Below, one piece after another: positions 16,668 through 25,733 of a stretch of 64,000 nucleotides of DNA (position 1 is the first letter of the stretch; each line of letters begins with the position of its first letter). Below the pieces are notes generated by a model, which did not search any database, had not been told where the DNA came from, and worked only from the letters and a program-made list of their open reading frames with translations. The stretch spans positions 62,001 to 126,000 of the forward strand of contig CAZIYT010000006.1 of assembly GCA_964543545.1 (NCBI GenBank), read 5' to 3'. This DNA is from UBA4416 sp964543545 (GTDB lineage Bacteria > Bacteroidota > Bacteroidia > B-17B0 > Aurantibacillaceae). The position numbers and the translations under genes are program-made.

Positions 16668-19600
16668 ATGGAAAAAATCTTACGTTTATTTTCAGCAGTT
16701 ACGTTTTTTTGCTCCCCCTTTAATGTATCCGCTCAGGCACCTCATCAGCACGCGCACCCCAGTTCTCCTCTCCAGGTTTTGCAGGTAGTGCAAAGCAGCT
16801 TCGATCCCGATTCTCTGCAAGGCTTTGACGAGAACCGGGCAAAGCAGCATGCCAATCTTGGAGGCGTTTTAGGAATGGACTTCGACCAGTTCATGAACTA
16901 TACCAGGCGCAATTATATTAACCGCAAGTACAACCTGAACCAGGGCCAGGCGGCGAGGCCTGCCGGACCGGGCGGCGGAAATACACCACAGGCGCCCTGC
17001 ACCAACGTTGATTTTGAAACCGGAAACACAAGCGGCTGGACTGTTGCCGGCGATGTGATCACAACCAACGGTATAGGAACAGACCCTTACGGGAATTTCC
17101 CTGTCGTTTGCCCCGGCGGAAATTTTTCGCTAAAGCTCGGCAATGCCACAAATCCTGCTACCAGCACCGCCCGGCAAACATTCGCCGTGACTGCGGCCAA
17201 TTCGTATTACCTGCTTAAAATGGCGATGGTAATCCTGAACTTCCCGCATACGGCGCCCGATGCCGCTAAAGTATACATCCGCTTCAGGGACCAGGCCAAC
17301 AACGTGGTGGCCTGCCCTTACTTTGAATGCTACTATGCGAGTAATGCCATTGGTGGTGCCGGCCAGTCTTATGGTTTGACAGGTTTTCAGACAGGCTCCA
17401 ATGGCGTTAACGTCGGAAACCAGAGCTATCCGACAACTTATATCCCCTGGACCAATGTTGGTTTTGACCTCACGCCTTATATTGGGCAGAATATTACCAT
17501 AGAGATTGAGAACGATTGGTGCGTATACGATTACGACTGGGCTTATACTTACATCGATGGCCAGTGCTCGCAGCTTACCACCAACGTGGTGAGCGGATGC
17601 TCGGGAACAGTAGGCTCCCTCTCAGGCCCGAGCGGTATGACCTCCTACACCTGGACAGGCCCGCCGACGAGCACAGTAAGCACCGTGCATACGCAAACCG
17701 TGAACTCAACGGTTTCCGGAATCTACACAGTTCAGTGTACACCGTATTCATCCTGTGGCTCCGCTACTTATACCTATACGATGAACATGGTGGGCGGCAA
17801 TAACCCGATCGCTAACTTCAATTTTACAACAACGCCCTGCCAAAGCACCTATTCCGTGCCTTATACGGATAACACCAATTTAAATGGTGGCCCGGCTATT
17901 ACCAATTATTACTGGGATTTTGATAATAACGGGATTGTAGACAACACAACGGCAAATCCAACTTACGCCTTTCCCGGCCCCGGAACCTATACGACCAAAT
18001 TGAAAGTATCGAACGGAGGCTGCCTCGACAGTATCAATAAAACAATTACGATTGTTTCGGGACCAACTGCCAACTTTAACCTTGTCAATAACTGCCTGAA
18101 CGCCGTTTCCAACTTCACGAGCACGAGTACCCCGACAGCGGCCATTGTGTCGCAGGTCTGGAACTGGGGCGACGGAACACCGAATGGAAGCGGCACATCG
18201 CCGGGTCATACCTTCGTAACGCCGGGACCACATACGGTGAAGCTGGTCGTGACCCACTCATCGCTCTGCAAGGATTCCATCAGTAAGGTCATTACCATCT
18301 ATCCTAACCCGGTGATCAGCTTTACGGCGGCCAATGTGTGTATGGGTACTGCTGTCAGCTTTACCAATACATCCAGCATTACAACAGGAACATTGGGCTA
18401 CGCCTGGGATTTCGACAATAATGGCACCACCGATAACACAACACAGTCTCCGGCGAATGCCTATGCGGCGCCGGGTACTTATACAGTAGAGCTCAAGGCA
18501 ACAAGTGCCAATAATTGCCGGGATAGCTCGACTATTGCGGTAAAGGTCAACACCCTTCCAACCGCAACCTTTACGCCCATCAATGCCTGTATCGGTAATA
18601 CAATTACCCTGAACAACACTTCGGGTGTGCCTAACCCCGACAACATCAGCCAGTACAGTTGGAATTTCGGAGCGGGGGCCACTCCTGCGGCAAGCACGAA
18701 TCAGAATCCGCCTTCGTTGACCTATGCTATCAGTGGCACACAGACCATTACGCTGAACATCACTGCCAACACAACCTGTACGGCCAGTATCACCAAAACG
18801 GTATCAGTGTATCCAAGTCCTGTGGCTAATTTCAGCGCCACAGCCGTTTGCCAGGCTACGCAAACCGCCTTCACCGATTTGTCTACCACAGGTGTGGGCG
18901 CCATCACTTCCTGGAGCTGGGATTATACGAATGACGGCACGCCCGATAATGCTACTCAGAATCCCGCCTTTAGCTATCCGGCTTCGGGAACCTATACCGC
19001 CTGGCTGCAGGTAAGCACCAGCAATGGCTGCAGCAATACCTTTACCCTTCCGGTGAACGTGTGGGGCCATACTATTCCCAATTTTACGCCCGATAATGTT
19101 TGCTACGGCACGGCTACAACATTTACCAACCTGACCAATACAACCACCAATGCCAACGTGGGCAGCGCCCCTGCTTACAGCTGGTCTTTTGCCGATGGCA
19201 GCCCTAATGACAACAGCATCAGCCCGCTGCATACCTACACGTTGGGGGCCAATGGCAACGCCACTTATAACGTGACGCTGACGGCAACCAGCAGTCACAA
19301 CTGCGTGGATAACATCGTGAAGGCAGTGAATGTGTATGCTCTTCCTACAGCCGCCTTTACGTCCAATACGGTGTGCCTTGGCAGCGCTTCTCAAATGACC
19401 GATGCGAGCACAGGAAACGGAAACGCCCTGAACAATTACCAGTGGGACTTTTTAAGCAACGGGACCATCGATGCCACCGGCATCTCCAATCCGAATTTCA
19501 CCTTTCCGGCTTTTGGTGCCAATGCCGTGAGCTATACGGTATCCACCACGCCGGTAGTGGGATTGACCTGCTCCAACATCATCAGCACGCTCACTGTGTA

Positions 19601-20954
19601 TGTTGATCCTAACCCGGTGCCTGACTTTACCTTTGTAAACACCTGCATCAATGCTCAGCCCAATACCTTCGACGGCAGTAGCAGCACCATAGCTGTGGGA
19701 ACCAACACGAGCTATGCCTGGGCCTATGGTGATGGGGCTACCGGCAACGGGCAACTAACCAGCCATACGTATAACAGCGCAGGAACTTATAATGCGACGC
19801 TGACCGTGGTCTCCAACAAAGGCTGCGTGAAAACGGTGGTGAAGCAAACCGAAGTTTATCAAAAACCGATCATGAACATCAGCAGTTCCGGTGCCTGCGC
19901 AGGCGCTGCCATGAGCTTTACCGCGAACCAGCAACCCGGCAGCGGTACCGTCACGGATTGGTATTGGGACTATAATAACAACATCAGCACGATAGAAGCC
20001 ACCGGCCAGCAGATCGTGAGCTATGTCTATCCGGCGGCCGGCAATCAGAGCATCGGCCTGGTAACTATTTCCAACCCGGGGCAGTGCCGCGATACCATCC
20101 GCAAAGCCGTGTATGTCAATTATAATCCTGTGGCGATCTTTGCGGCAGATGATCCCGATGGCTGCAGCACACACTGTGTGACCTTTACCGATGCCTCTAC
20201 GGTTACAGGCCCCGCGCACATTACCAGCTGGGAATGGAGCCTCGGCGATGGCGGCAGCCCGGTGTCATCATCCAGCAACGCACCGCAATCGCACTGCTAT
20301 ACTAATACTACCGGCAACCAGCTGAAATACTATGATGTGAAGCTGGTGGTGGTGACCGACAGCGGTTGTACCAATACCAAAGACAACAAAGCCATGATCA
20401 CCGTGTACCCTGTTCCTGCAGCGGCCTACGAGATCAACCCTGATCCGGGCAATGTGGTGGAGCCGCTCGAGTACTTTACCAACTACTCGGTAAACTACAG
20501 CAAATGGTACTGGAGCTTTGGAGACGGGCCATTCAAGAGCGATTCGGTAAATGTGAACCCAACGCATTTTTACAACAGCGAAACCGCCCAGACTTATTAC
20601 ACCAACCTGATTGTGGTTAACCAATACGGTTGCAGCGATACAGCATTTGTATCCATAGAGATAGGGCCTGAGTTTGCCTTTTACATTCCTAACGCCTTTA
20701 CGCCTGCCAACAGCGATAATATCAATGACCTGTTCTCCGGCAAAGGCATCGGTATCGAGAAATACGACATGTGGATCTTCGACCGCTGGGGCGAAATGAT
20801 CTACTATACCGACGATATTGCCAAAGGCTGGAATGGTAAGAAAAGCGGAAAATCCGAGGAAGTGCAGCAGGACGTGTATGTGTGGAAAGTGAAGATCAAG
20901 GATGTGCTGGGCAGGAGCCACGCTTATGTGGGCCATGTAACCTTATTACGATAG
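16668..20954 (+). CDS. Giant PKD-repeat surface protein with type B T9SS (gliding-associated) C-terminal domain
   Basis: A 1428-residue protein. A signal peptide ends at NVSAQ (about residue 23). Residues 110-310 form a lectin/CUB-like beta region starting NVDFETGNTSGWTV. From about 385 to 1330 there are eleven PKD-like repeats of 80-95 residues, each with a xxxWDFDNNG- or WSFGDG-like core, a GTYT strand and a conserved central Cys. The last ~95 residues (YIPNAFTPANSDNINDLF...IFDRWGEMIYY...DVYVWKVKIKD...GHVTLLR) are the gliding-motility-associated type B T9SS signal. It should be exported by T9SS and act outside as an adhesin or as a binding module for carbohydrate or matrix. It stands alone and a terminator follows. 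Confidence 0.93.
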   Translation: MEKILRLFSAVTFFCSPFNVSAQAPHQHAHPSSPLQVLQVVQSSFDPDSLQGFDENRAKQHANLGGVLGMDFDQFMNYTRRNYINRKYNLNQGQAARPAGPGGGNTPQAPCTNVDFETGNTSGWTVAGDVITTNGIGTDPYGNFPVVCPGGNFSLKLGNATNPATSTARQTFAVTAANSYYLLKMAMVILNFPHTAPDAAKVYIRFRDQANNVVACPYFECYYASNAIGGAGQSYGLTGFQTGSNGVNVGNQSYPTTYIPWTNVGFDLTPYIGQNITIEIENDWCVYDYDWAYTYIDGQCSQLTTNVVSGCSGTVGSLSGPSGMTSYTWTGPPTSTVSTVHTQTVNSTVSGIYTVQCTPYSSCGSATYTYTMNMVGGNNPIANFNFTTTPCQSTYSVPYTDNTNLNGGPAITNYYWDFDNNGIVDNTTANPTYAFPGPGTYTTKLKVSNGGCLDSINKTITIVSGPTANFNLVNNCLNAVSNFTSTSTPTAAIVSQVWNWGDGTPNGSGTSPGHTFVTPGPHTVKLVVTHSSLCKDSISKVITIYPNPVISFTAANVCMGTAVSFTNTSSITTGTLGYAWDFDNNGTTDNTTQSPANAYAAPGTYTVELKATSANNCRDSSTIAVKVNTLPTATFTPINACIGNTITLNNTSGVPNPDNISQYSWNFGAGATPAASTNQNPPSLTYAISGTQTITLNITANTTCTASITKTVSVYPSPVANFSATAVCQATQTAFTDLSTTGVGAITSWSWDYTNDGTPDNATQNPAFSYPASGTYTAWLQVSTSNGCSNTFTLPVNVWGHTIPNFTPDNVCYGTATTFTNLTNTTTNANVGSAPAYSWSFADGSPNDNSISPLHTYTLGANGNATYNVTLTATSSHNCVDNIVKAVNVYALPTAAFTSNTVCLGSASQMTDASTGNGNALNNYQWDFLSNGTIDATGISNPNFTFPAFGANAVSYTVSTTPVVGLTCSNIISTLTVYVDPNPVPDFTFVNTCINAQPNTFDGSSSTIAVGTNTSYAWAYGDGATGNGQLTSHTYNSAGTYNATLTVVSNKGCVKTVVKQTEVYQKPIMNISSSGACAGAAMSFTANQQPGSGTVTDWYWDYNNNISTIEATGQQIVSYVYPAAGNQSIGLVTISNPGQCRDTIRKAVYVNYNPVAIFAADDPDGCSTHCVTFTDASTVTGPAHITSWEWSLGDGGSPVSSSSNAPQSHCYTNTTGNQLKYYDVKLVVVTDSGCTNTKDNKAMITVYPVPAAAYEINPDPGNVVEPLEYFTNYSVNYSKWYWSFGDGPFKSDSVNVNPTHFYNSETAQTYYTNLIVVNQYGCSDTAFVSIEIGPEFAFYIPNAFTPANSDNINDLFSGKGIGIEKYDMWIFDRWGEMIYYTDDIAKGWNGKKSGKSEEVQQDVYVWKVKIKDVLGRSHAYVGHVTLLR

Positions 20955-20971
20955 CATTCATTATTTAAGAA

Positions 20972-21002
20972 GCCCGTTGCAGCAGCCTGTGACGGGCTTT
21001 TT
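20972..21002 (+). terminator. Rho-independent terminator
   Basis: GCCCGT...ACGGGC with a 14-base loop is followed by TTTTT, 17 bases after the PKD-protein stop. Confidence 0.85.
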
Positions 21003-21352
21003 GCGTTCCGTTTTCTTCCCGCCATTATCTGGAACAGTTTCCTGCAGAGCCACGCTGATGAATAGGCAGAGGCTCGTAGAAAAGATATAATTTTAAGACT
21101 ACAAATCTGCGCAACTCTGCAGGACCATTAAAACAGCTCTCGGGTTACACTGATGGTCTTACCGGTATCTCATCAGAATCCTGCTCTGATTTGTATTATC
21201 TGCGCGACCCGCGTTCCATTGCCTCTGCGGTTAAAAATTAAACCACACTAAACACTTCCTTTCCTTATCTGTTATTGTTAAATAAAATAGACATGCAAAC
21301 CCTGTGGGATTAACTAAAAAACGGTAATTTCGCTCATCTAAAAAAACAGACT
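21003..21352. other. Gene-free stretch with CTCTGCG-type degenerate repeats
   Basis: No gene was found. At 21115-21235 it contains repeated fragments of the type ATCTGCGC, CTCTGCAGG and CCTCTGCGGTTA. The same kind of fragment appears at 31244-31336, 42200-42238 and 57370-57560. The last ~100 bases are AT-rich and should hold the pruA promoter, but no clear TAnnTTTG box could be fixed. Confidence 0.5.
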
Positions 21353-22984
21353 ATGCCAAAAGGAATTTTCAAAGTGCCCGTTGCGGTAAACGAACCTATA
21401 AAGAATTATGCTCCGGGAAGTCCGGAAAGGAAAGAATTACAGGCTATGCTGGCCGAGCTGCGCAGCAAGGAGATCAACATCCCGATGTACATCGGGGCAG
21501 AGGAAGTGGAGAGCAACGTCCTGGTACGCATACACCCGCCGCATGATCACCAGCACGTGCTGGGGCATTTTCATAAAAGCGATAAAACACATATTGAGCA
21601 GGCCATTACGGCCGCACTGGCAGCCAAGGAAAAGTGGGCTAACCTGAGCTGGGAGCACAGGGCGAGTATCTTCCTGAAAGCAGCCGAACTTATTGCCGGC
21701 CCCTACAGGGCTAAGCTGAATGCCGCCACCATGTTGGGTCAGAGCAAGAGTGCTTACCAGGCAGAGATCGACAGCGCCTGCGAGATCATCGACTTCCTGC
21801 GCTTCAACGTGCAATACATGACCGAAATTTATGCCGAGCAGCCTATCTCTTCACCGGGCGTATGGAACCGCCTGGAGTGGAGGCCGCTCGAAGGTTTTAT
21901 TTATGCTTTAACGCCCTTCAACTTCACCGCTATTGCCGGCAACCTGCCAAGCAGCTGCGCAATGATGGGAAATGTGGTGGTTTGGAAGCCTAGCAATACC
22001 CAGGTATACAGCGCCAACGTGTTGATGGAGGTATTTAAGAAAGCAGGTGTTCCGGATGGGGTCATCAACCTGATTTACCCAAGCGGCCCCGATGCAGCGG
22101 AAGTGATCTTCAACCACAGGGATTTTGCAGGTATTCACTTTACAGGCAGCACCGAAGTATTCCAGAACATCTGGCAAACGATCGGAAATAACATTCACAA
22201 ATACCGCTCGTACCCACGCATTGTAGGCGAAACAGGCGGTAAGGATTTTATCATGGCGCATAAATCGGCTGAGGCCAAGTCCTTGGCAGTGGCTATTACG
22301 CGCGGTGCTTTCGAATACCAGGGACAAAAATGTTCTGCGGCTTCCCGTGTCTACATCCCGTCCAATTTATGGGAAGAGGTGAAAGGCTATATCCTGGCGG
22401 ATCTGAAAGATATGAAAATGGGCCCGACCGAAGATTTTACCAATTTCATCAATGCCGTGATCGATGAGAAGAGCTTTGATAAATTAGCGAAGTACATCGA
22501 CAATGCGAAGAAGGATAAAAATGTAGAGATCATTGCCGGCGGTAATTATGATAAATCGAAAGGCTACTTTATCGAGCCGACGATCATTCAAACCAAAGAC
22601 CCGAAATACGTAACCATGTGCGAAGAGCTGTTTGGCCCGGTATTGACGGTATATGTGTATGACGCGAATAAATTTGAGGAGACGCTGGAAATTGTGGATT
22701 CGACATCGCCTTATGCCTTAACAGGCTCTATCCTGGCACAGGACCGCTATGCGATTGAGCTCGCTACCAAAAAGCTGAGCAATGCTGCCGGCAACTTCTA
22801 CATCAACGATAAGTGTACTGGTGCTGTGGTGGGTCAGCAACCTTTCGGTGGCGCCCGCGGTAGCGGAACCAACGATAAGGCAGGTGCCAAGATCAACCTG
22901 CTGCGTTGGGTTTCTCCACGCACCATCAAAGAAACCTTTACGCCACCGACAGATTATAAATATCCGTTTTTACAGGCCGATTAA
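21353..22984 (+). CDS. pruA: L-glutamate gamma-semialdehyde (1-pyrroline-5-carboxylate) dehydrogenase
   Basis: A 543-residue aldehyde dehydrogenase of the stand-alone P5C dehydrogenase type. It has the family N-terminal block KVPVAVNEPIKNYAPGSPER, the catalytic Glu in VGETGGKDF, the catalytic Cys in GQKCSAASR and the substrate-loop motif GGARGSGTNDKAG near the C terminus. It oxidises glutamate semialdehyde to glutamate with NAD+, the second step of proline (and arginine) breakdown. No proline dehydrogenase gene is adjacent. Length agrees with the eukaryote/Bacteroidota-type enzyme (about 540). It is monocistronic with a strong terminator downstream. Confidence 0.96.
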   Translation: MPKGIFKVPVAVNEPIKNYAPGSPERKELQAMLAELRSKEINIPMYIGAEEVESNVLVRIHPPHDHQHVLGHFHKSDKTHIEQAITAALAAKEKWANLSWEHRASIFLKAAELIAGPYRAKLNAATMLGQSKSAYQAEIDSACEIIDFLRFNVQYMTEIYAEQPISSPGVWNRLEWRPLEGFIYALTPFNFTAIAGNLPSSCAMMGNVVVWKPSNTQVYSANVLMEVFKKAGVPDGVINLIYPSGPDAAEVIFNHRDFAGIHFTGSTEVFQNIWQTIGNNIHKYRSYPRIVGETGGKDFIMAHKSAEAKSLAVAITRGAFEYQGQKCSAASRVYIPSNLWEEVKGYILADLKDMKMGPTEDFTNFINAVIDEKSFDKLAKYIDNAKKDKNVEIIAGGNYDKSKGYFIEPTIIQTKDPKYVTMCEELFGPVLTVYVYDANKFEETLEIVDSTSPYALTGSILAQDRYAIELATKKLSNAAGNFYINDKCTGAVVGQQPFGGARGSGTNDKAGAKINLLRWVSPRTIKETFTPPTDYKYPFLQAD

Positions 22985-23002
22985 TCGGTTTCATGTTTTC
23001 AG

Positions 23003-23034
23003 AAAATCCCGCCCTAAGCCGGCGGGATTTTTTT
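23003..23034 (+). terminator. Rho-independent terminator of pruA
   Basis: AAAATCCCGCC...GGCGGGATTTTTTT, with an 8-bp GC-rich core stem, starts 19 bases after the pruA stop. Confidence 0.92.
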
Positions 23035-23067
23035 ATGCCGGAAAGTGAAATGTTAAATGTTAAAATG

Positions 23068-23075
23068 TATATTTG
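23068..23075 (+). promoter_or_regulatory. -7 box upstream of the 23109 gene
   Basis: TATATTTG matches TAnnTTTG and lies 33 bases before the chosen ATG. A TTG codon at 23073 that could extend the frame falls inside this box, which argues against the longer start. Confidence 0.5.
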
Positions 23076-23108
23076 TTCGAATTAAACTTATATACGTCCT
23101 CAAAAAAC

Positions 23109-23492
23109 ATGTCTTCATCTAATACGGCCTCCTTTAAAAATTTTAGATTGATCAAGCATGCGGACCTATACGAGATAGACGTTTTCGCTAATTCGGAGTT
23201 CGGTATTAAAGAGTTACGACAATTGATCGATGTTCAGAAAGGGATGGGAGGAGACCGCCTGCCGGTATTGGTACTGTGCGGTGAGTATACAACCTCCGAC
23301 ATCAGTTTTTTAAAGCATCTTTCCAAAAACGGGAATGATCCCTATTCGAGCGCAGATGCCTTTGTGATCCAGTCCATTGCGCAGAAGCTGGTTGCCAATT
23401 TTTATATCAAGATGGTGAGGCCCGAGCGTCCCACGAAATTCTTTACCAGCAAGGAAGACGCGCTGAAATGGCTGAGGCAGTTTATGTCATAA
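23109..23492 (+). CDS. DUF7793/STAS-like small protein
   Basis: A 127-residue cytoplasmic protein. Its pattern, FKNFRLIKHADLYEIDVFAN, then a helix, LPVLVLCGEYTTSD and a C-terminal FFTSKEDALKWLRQF, resembles the SpoIIAA-like alpha/beta fold of small Bacteroidota proteins (the DUF7793 type). The C-terminal SKEDALKWL element is characteristic of that fold. No phosphorylatable Ser motif of a true anti-sigma antagonist was seen and no anti-sigma kinase is nearby, so the function is open. The ATG at 23109 is preferred to an upstream TTG that overlaps the -7 box. A barrel protein and ubiX follow closely on the same strand. Confidence 0.75.
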   Translation: MSSSNTASFKNFRLIKHADLYEIDVFANSEFGIKELRQLIDVQKGMGGDRLPVLVLCGEYTTSDISFLKHLSKNGNDPYSSADAFVIQSIAQKLVANFYIKMVRPERPTKFFTSKEDALKWLRQFMS

Positions 23493-23512
23493 ATTGCGTA
23501 TCTTTAGCCGTC

Positions 23513-24157
23513 TTGAAAAAACTTTTAGCCATACTGTTTCTCATTCCACTGGTGCTGTGCAGCCAGGAAAAATCCAATACCTTTAACCTCCTTGTGACAG
23601 CCGGCGTGACACCCTCGCAGGTGCATGGCGATGCTTACAGCGGCTTCCATAAGCTGGGAGCTATGGGTGGAGTGGGGGTGGAAACCGTGTTTTCCGATAA
23701 ATGGAGCGCAAACCTGTCGTTCTGGTTCATTCAGAAAGGCGCGCGCAAGAACCAGAATGCGGAAAAAAACGACCTCACCTATTACTACCTGAACATGAAT
23801 TACCTCGAAGTACCGGTCATGGTGGTATACAAGCAAAAGAAATTTTTATTTGATGCGGGCGTTTCAGCCGGCTACCTGATCAATTACTACGAAGGCTCGG
23901 AGGCCGGGAACCTCACGGGCATGTATCCTTTCCTCAAGTTTGAGTATTCCGTGAAGGTCGGCCTGGGCTATGCCATCACACCAAAGTGGTCGGTAAACCT
24001 CAGGAGCAGTAATTCATTCATTACCACCAGGCCAAACCGCACCAGGCAGGCTATTTATTTCAACAATATCATTGCCCGTACGTTTAACAAAGGCTATTAC
24101 AACAATATCCTGGAATTTGCAGTTACCTACAGGATCCGGACCAAAAAAGCATCATAA
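23513..24157 (+). CDS. Outer-membrane beta-barrel (porin-like) protein, TTG start
   Basis: The TTG at 23513 gives a 214-residue protein with a good signal peptide (KKLLAILFLIPLVLCSQ after Met). An ATG at 23468 would add 15 residues without a charged n-region and would overlap the previous gene by 25 bases, so it is less likely. The mature part has alternating strands (GAMGGVGVETVF, WSANLSFWFIQKGAR, YLEVPVMVVYK, FLFDAGVSAGYLI, PKWSVNLRSSNSF) typical of the PF13568-like PorT/outer-membrane barrel family, in which such proteins are transport or envelope factors. The ubiX GTG start follows 4 bases after the stop, so the two genes are probably cotranscribed. Confidence 0.8.
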   Translation: MKKLLAILFLIPLVLCSQEKSNTFNLLVTAGVTPSQVHGDAYSGFHKLGAMGGVGVETVFSDKWSANLSFWFIQKGARKNQNAEKNDLTYYYLNMNYLEVPVMVVYKQKKFLFDAGVSAGYLINYYEGSEAGNLTGMYPFLKFEYSVKVGLGYAITPKWSVNLRSSNSFITTRPNRTRQAIYFNNIIARTFNKGYYNNILEFAVTYRIRTKKAS

Positions 24158-24161
24158 GACC

Positions 24162-24731
24162 GTGGCAGAAAAAAATAAGATCATTGTAGCGATTACCGGA
24201 GCCAGCGGCAGCATCTATGCTAAGGTGCTGCTCGATAAATTAGCGAAGCTATCGGACCAGGTAGAGAAAGTAGGAATCGTGATGAGCGATAACGCTAAGG
24301 ATGTGTGGAAGCATGAGCTTGGCAATGAGGATTACAAGAGCTATACGGATTTTACTTTTTACGGGAAGATGGATTTTTATGCACCCTTTGCTTCCGGCTC
24401 GGCAAAATACAAGACCATGATCGTTTGCCCCTGCAGCATGGGAACGATGGCCCGCATCGCCTCCGGGGTCAGCAATGACCTCGCCACCCGCGCTGCCGAT
24501 GTCATCCTGAAGGAAAGACGGAAGCTCATTCTTGCGGTGCGCGATACGCCCTATAGCCTCATCCATATCAATAACATGAAAGCCGTTACGGAGGCCGGTG
24601 GTATCATCTGCCCGGCATCTCCTTCTTTTTACAGCAAGCCTTCCACCTTCGAAGAGCTGGCCGCCACCGTTGCCGATCGCATCCTCGATCTGGCAGGACT
24701 AAACATCGATAGCTACCGCTGGTCGGAATAA
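24162..24731 (+). CDS. ubiX: Flavin prenyltransferase UbiX
   Basis: A 189-residue protein starting at GTG 24162. It has IIVAITGASGSIYAKVLLDKL at the N terminus, the flavin-site Ser in ASG, ASGSAKYKTMIVCPCSMGTM with the conserved PCSM, LKERRKLILAVRDTPYS and the C-terminal helix. UbiX joins dimethylallyl phosphate to FMN to make prenyl-FMN, the cofactor of UbiD-type decarboxylases. No ubiD lies in the window. An open frame extends back to 24072 but overlaps the barrel gene; the GTG 4 bases after that stop is the natural start and gives the usual family length. Confidence 0.95.
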   Translation: MAEKNKIIVAITGASGSIYAKVLLDKLAKLSDQVEKVGIVMSDNAKDVWKHELGNEDYKSYTDFTFYGKMDFYAPFASGSAKYKTMIVCPCSMGTMARIASGVSNDLATRAADVILKERRKLILAVRDTPYSLIHINNMKAVTEAGGIICPASPSFYSKPSTFEELAATVADRILDLAGLNIDSYRWSE

Positions 24732-24780
24732 GGGAAAATACTGTACTGTTATAGAGAATTACAATGTCGAAGCTTTGACA

Positions 24781-24839
24781 CGATGGTTTCGAGAGCCTCA
24801 ACCATCGATTCGTTGACTGAGGCTCTCGAAGTCAATGAA
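24781..24839. repeat. Twin-hairpin element with complementary loops, copy 2
   Basis: Hairpin 1 is CGATGGTT / AACCATCG around loop TCGAGAGCCTC; hairpin 2 is TTCGTTGACT / AGTCAATGAA around loop GAGGCTCTCGA. The two loops are exact reverse complements over all 11 bases. It differs from copy 1 at only a few positions. It lies between the converging ubiX and MscS genes. Confidence 0.8.
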
Positions 24840-24873
24840 CGGACAAGCATGTCTTTCGCTATTTGTCCTTACA

Positions 24874-25686
24874 CTATGGATTCACCTTTGCCGGCGCCAT
24901 CGCAATCTGGTTTTTGGAGAATACGCGCTTGGCGAGTTCCACCACTTCGGCATTCACCTTACCATGATCGGCAGCCAGCGCATAAGGCTTAATCGCCAGC
25001 GTCACGCCATTGTCCACGATCTTCACGGCAGTCACTTCCGGCAAAGGATTTTTCAGGATATCCGGATGCTTCATCATCTCATCGATCAATAGATTTTTGA
25101 CGAGGTCCACATCGTTGCTGGCAGCAATGGTCACATGCACATCGCTGCGCAAGGTCCCGTACTTGGTATGATTGACAATGGTGCCGTTGGAAACCGAACC
25201 ATTAGGCAGGATAATGGTTTTAAGATCGCCGGTGAGGAGAATGGTGTTGAAGATCTGGATCTCTTTGACCGTACCGGTTTGGCCGAGCGCCTCGATGGTG
25301 TCGCCAACCTTATAAGGCTTGAAGATGAGAATGAGTACGCCCCCCGCAAAATTAGATAAAGAGCCCTGTAAGGCCAGGCCTACCGCCAAACCGGCAGCAC
25401 CGAGGATGGTCACAAAAGAGGTTGTGCCGATTCCCAGCATCCCGGCTACGGTTACAATCAGCACAATCTTCAGGCCAATGGAGATCAGGCTTTTGACGAA
25501 GGTGCGGATTGAGATCTCCAGGTCGCGCTTCTCCATTCTTCTGATGGCGATCTTCGAAAAGCGGTTGATGAGCCACATCCCAATGATCAGGAACAGGAAA
25601 GCGCCGATCACGCGCGGCGTGTATTCTATGACATTGGCAATGAAGCGCTCGATGTGCTGGTCTATTTTGGAGGTATAATTATTCAT
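24874..25686 (-). CDS. Small-conductance mechanosensitive channel (MscS family)
   Basis: A 270-residue MscS-type channel. Residues 20-45 and 60-90 are membrane helices; the pore helix is AAGLAVGLALQGSLSNFAGG (about 98-117) and the conserved PYKVGDTIE follows. The beta domain has IFNTILLTGDLKTIILPNGS. This is the short, three-helix MscS core without extra membrane segments. It opens under membrane tension to release solutes during osmotic downshock. It is divergent from the DUF4421 gene, with a -7 box TAATTTTG (25712-25719, minus strand) upstream. Confidence 0.95.
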   Translation of the reverse strand: MNNYTSKIDQHIERFIANVIEYTPRVIGAFLFLIIGMWLINRFSKIAIRRMEKRDLEISIRTFVKSLISIGLKIVLIVTVAGMLGIGTTSFVTILGAAGLAVGLALQGSLSNFAGGVLILIFKPYKVGDTIEALGQTGTVKEIQIFNTILLTGDLKTIILPNGSVSNGTIVNHTKYGTLRSDVHVTIAASNDVDLVKNLLIDEMMKHPDILKNPLPEVTAVKIVDNGVTLAIKPYALAADHGKVNAEVVELAKRVFSKNQIAMAPAKVNP

Positions 25687-25711
25687 ATTCCGGAAACGTT
25701 CTTTTCAGGGT

Positions 25712-25719
25712 CAAAATTA
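25712..25719 (-). promoter_or_regulatory. -7 box of the mscS gene
   Basis: TAATTTTG on the minus strand matches TAnnTTTG and lies 25 bases before the ATG. Confidence 0.5.
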
Positions 25720-25733
25720 TTATTTATTTTTAT

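Noticed and set aside
18804..19394. Open frames opposite the PKD-repeat gene
   Set aside because: They follow the repeat period of the sense gene and have no independent signal.
17790..20650. Regularly spaced repeats resembling a CRISPR array
   Set aside because: The period is 240-290 bases, in frame, and encodes PKD domains; no short identical repeats or spacers.
23073..23108. TTG start that would extend the DUF7793-like protein
   Set aside because: The TTG is part of the TATATTTG -7 box, so it would be before the transcription start.
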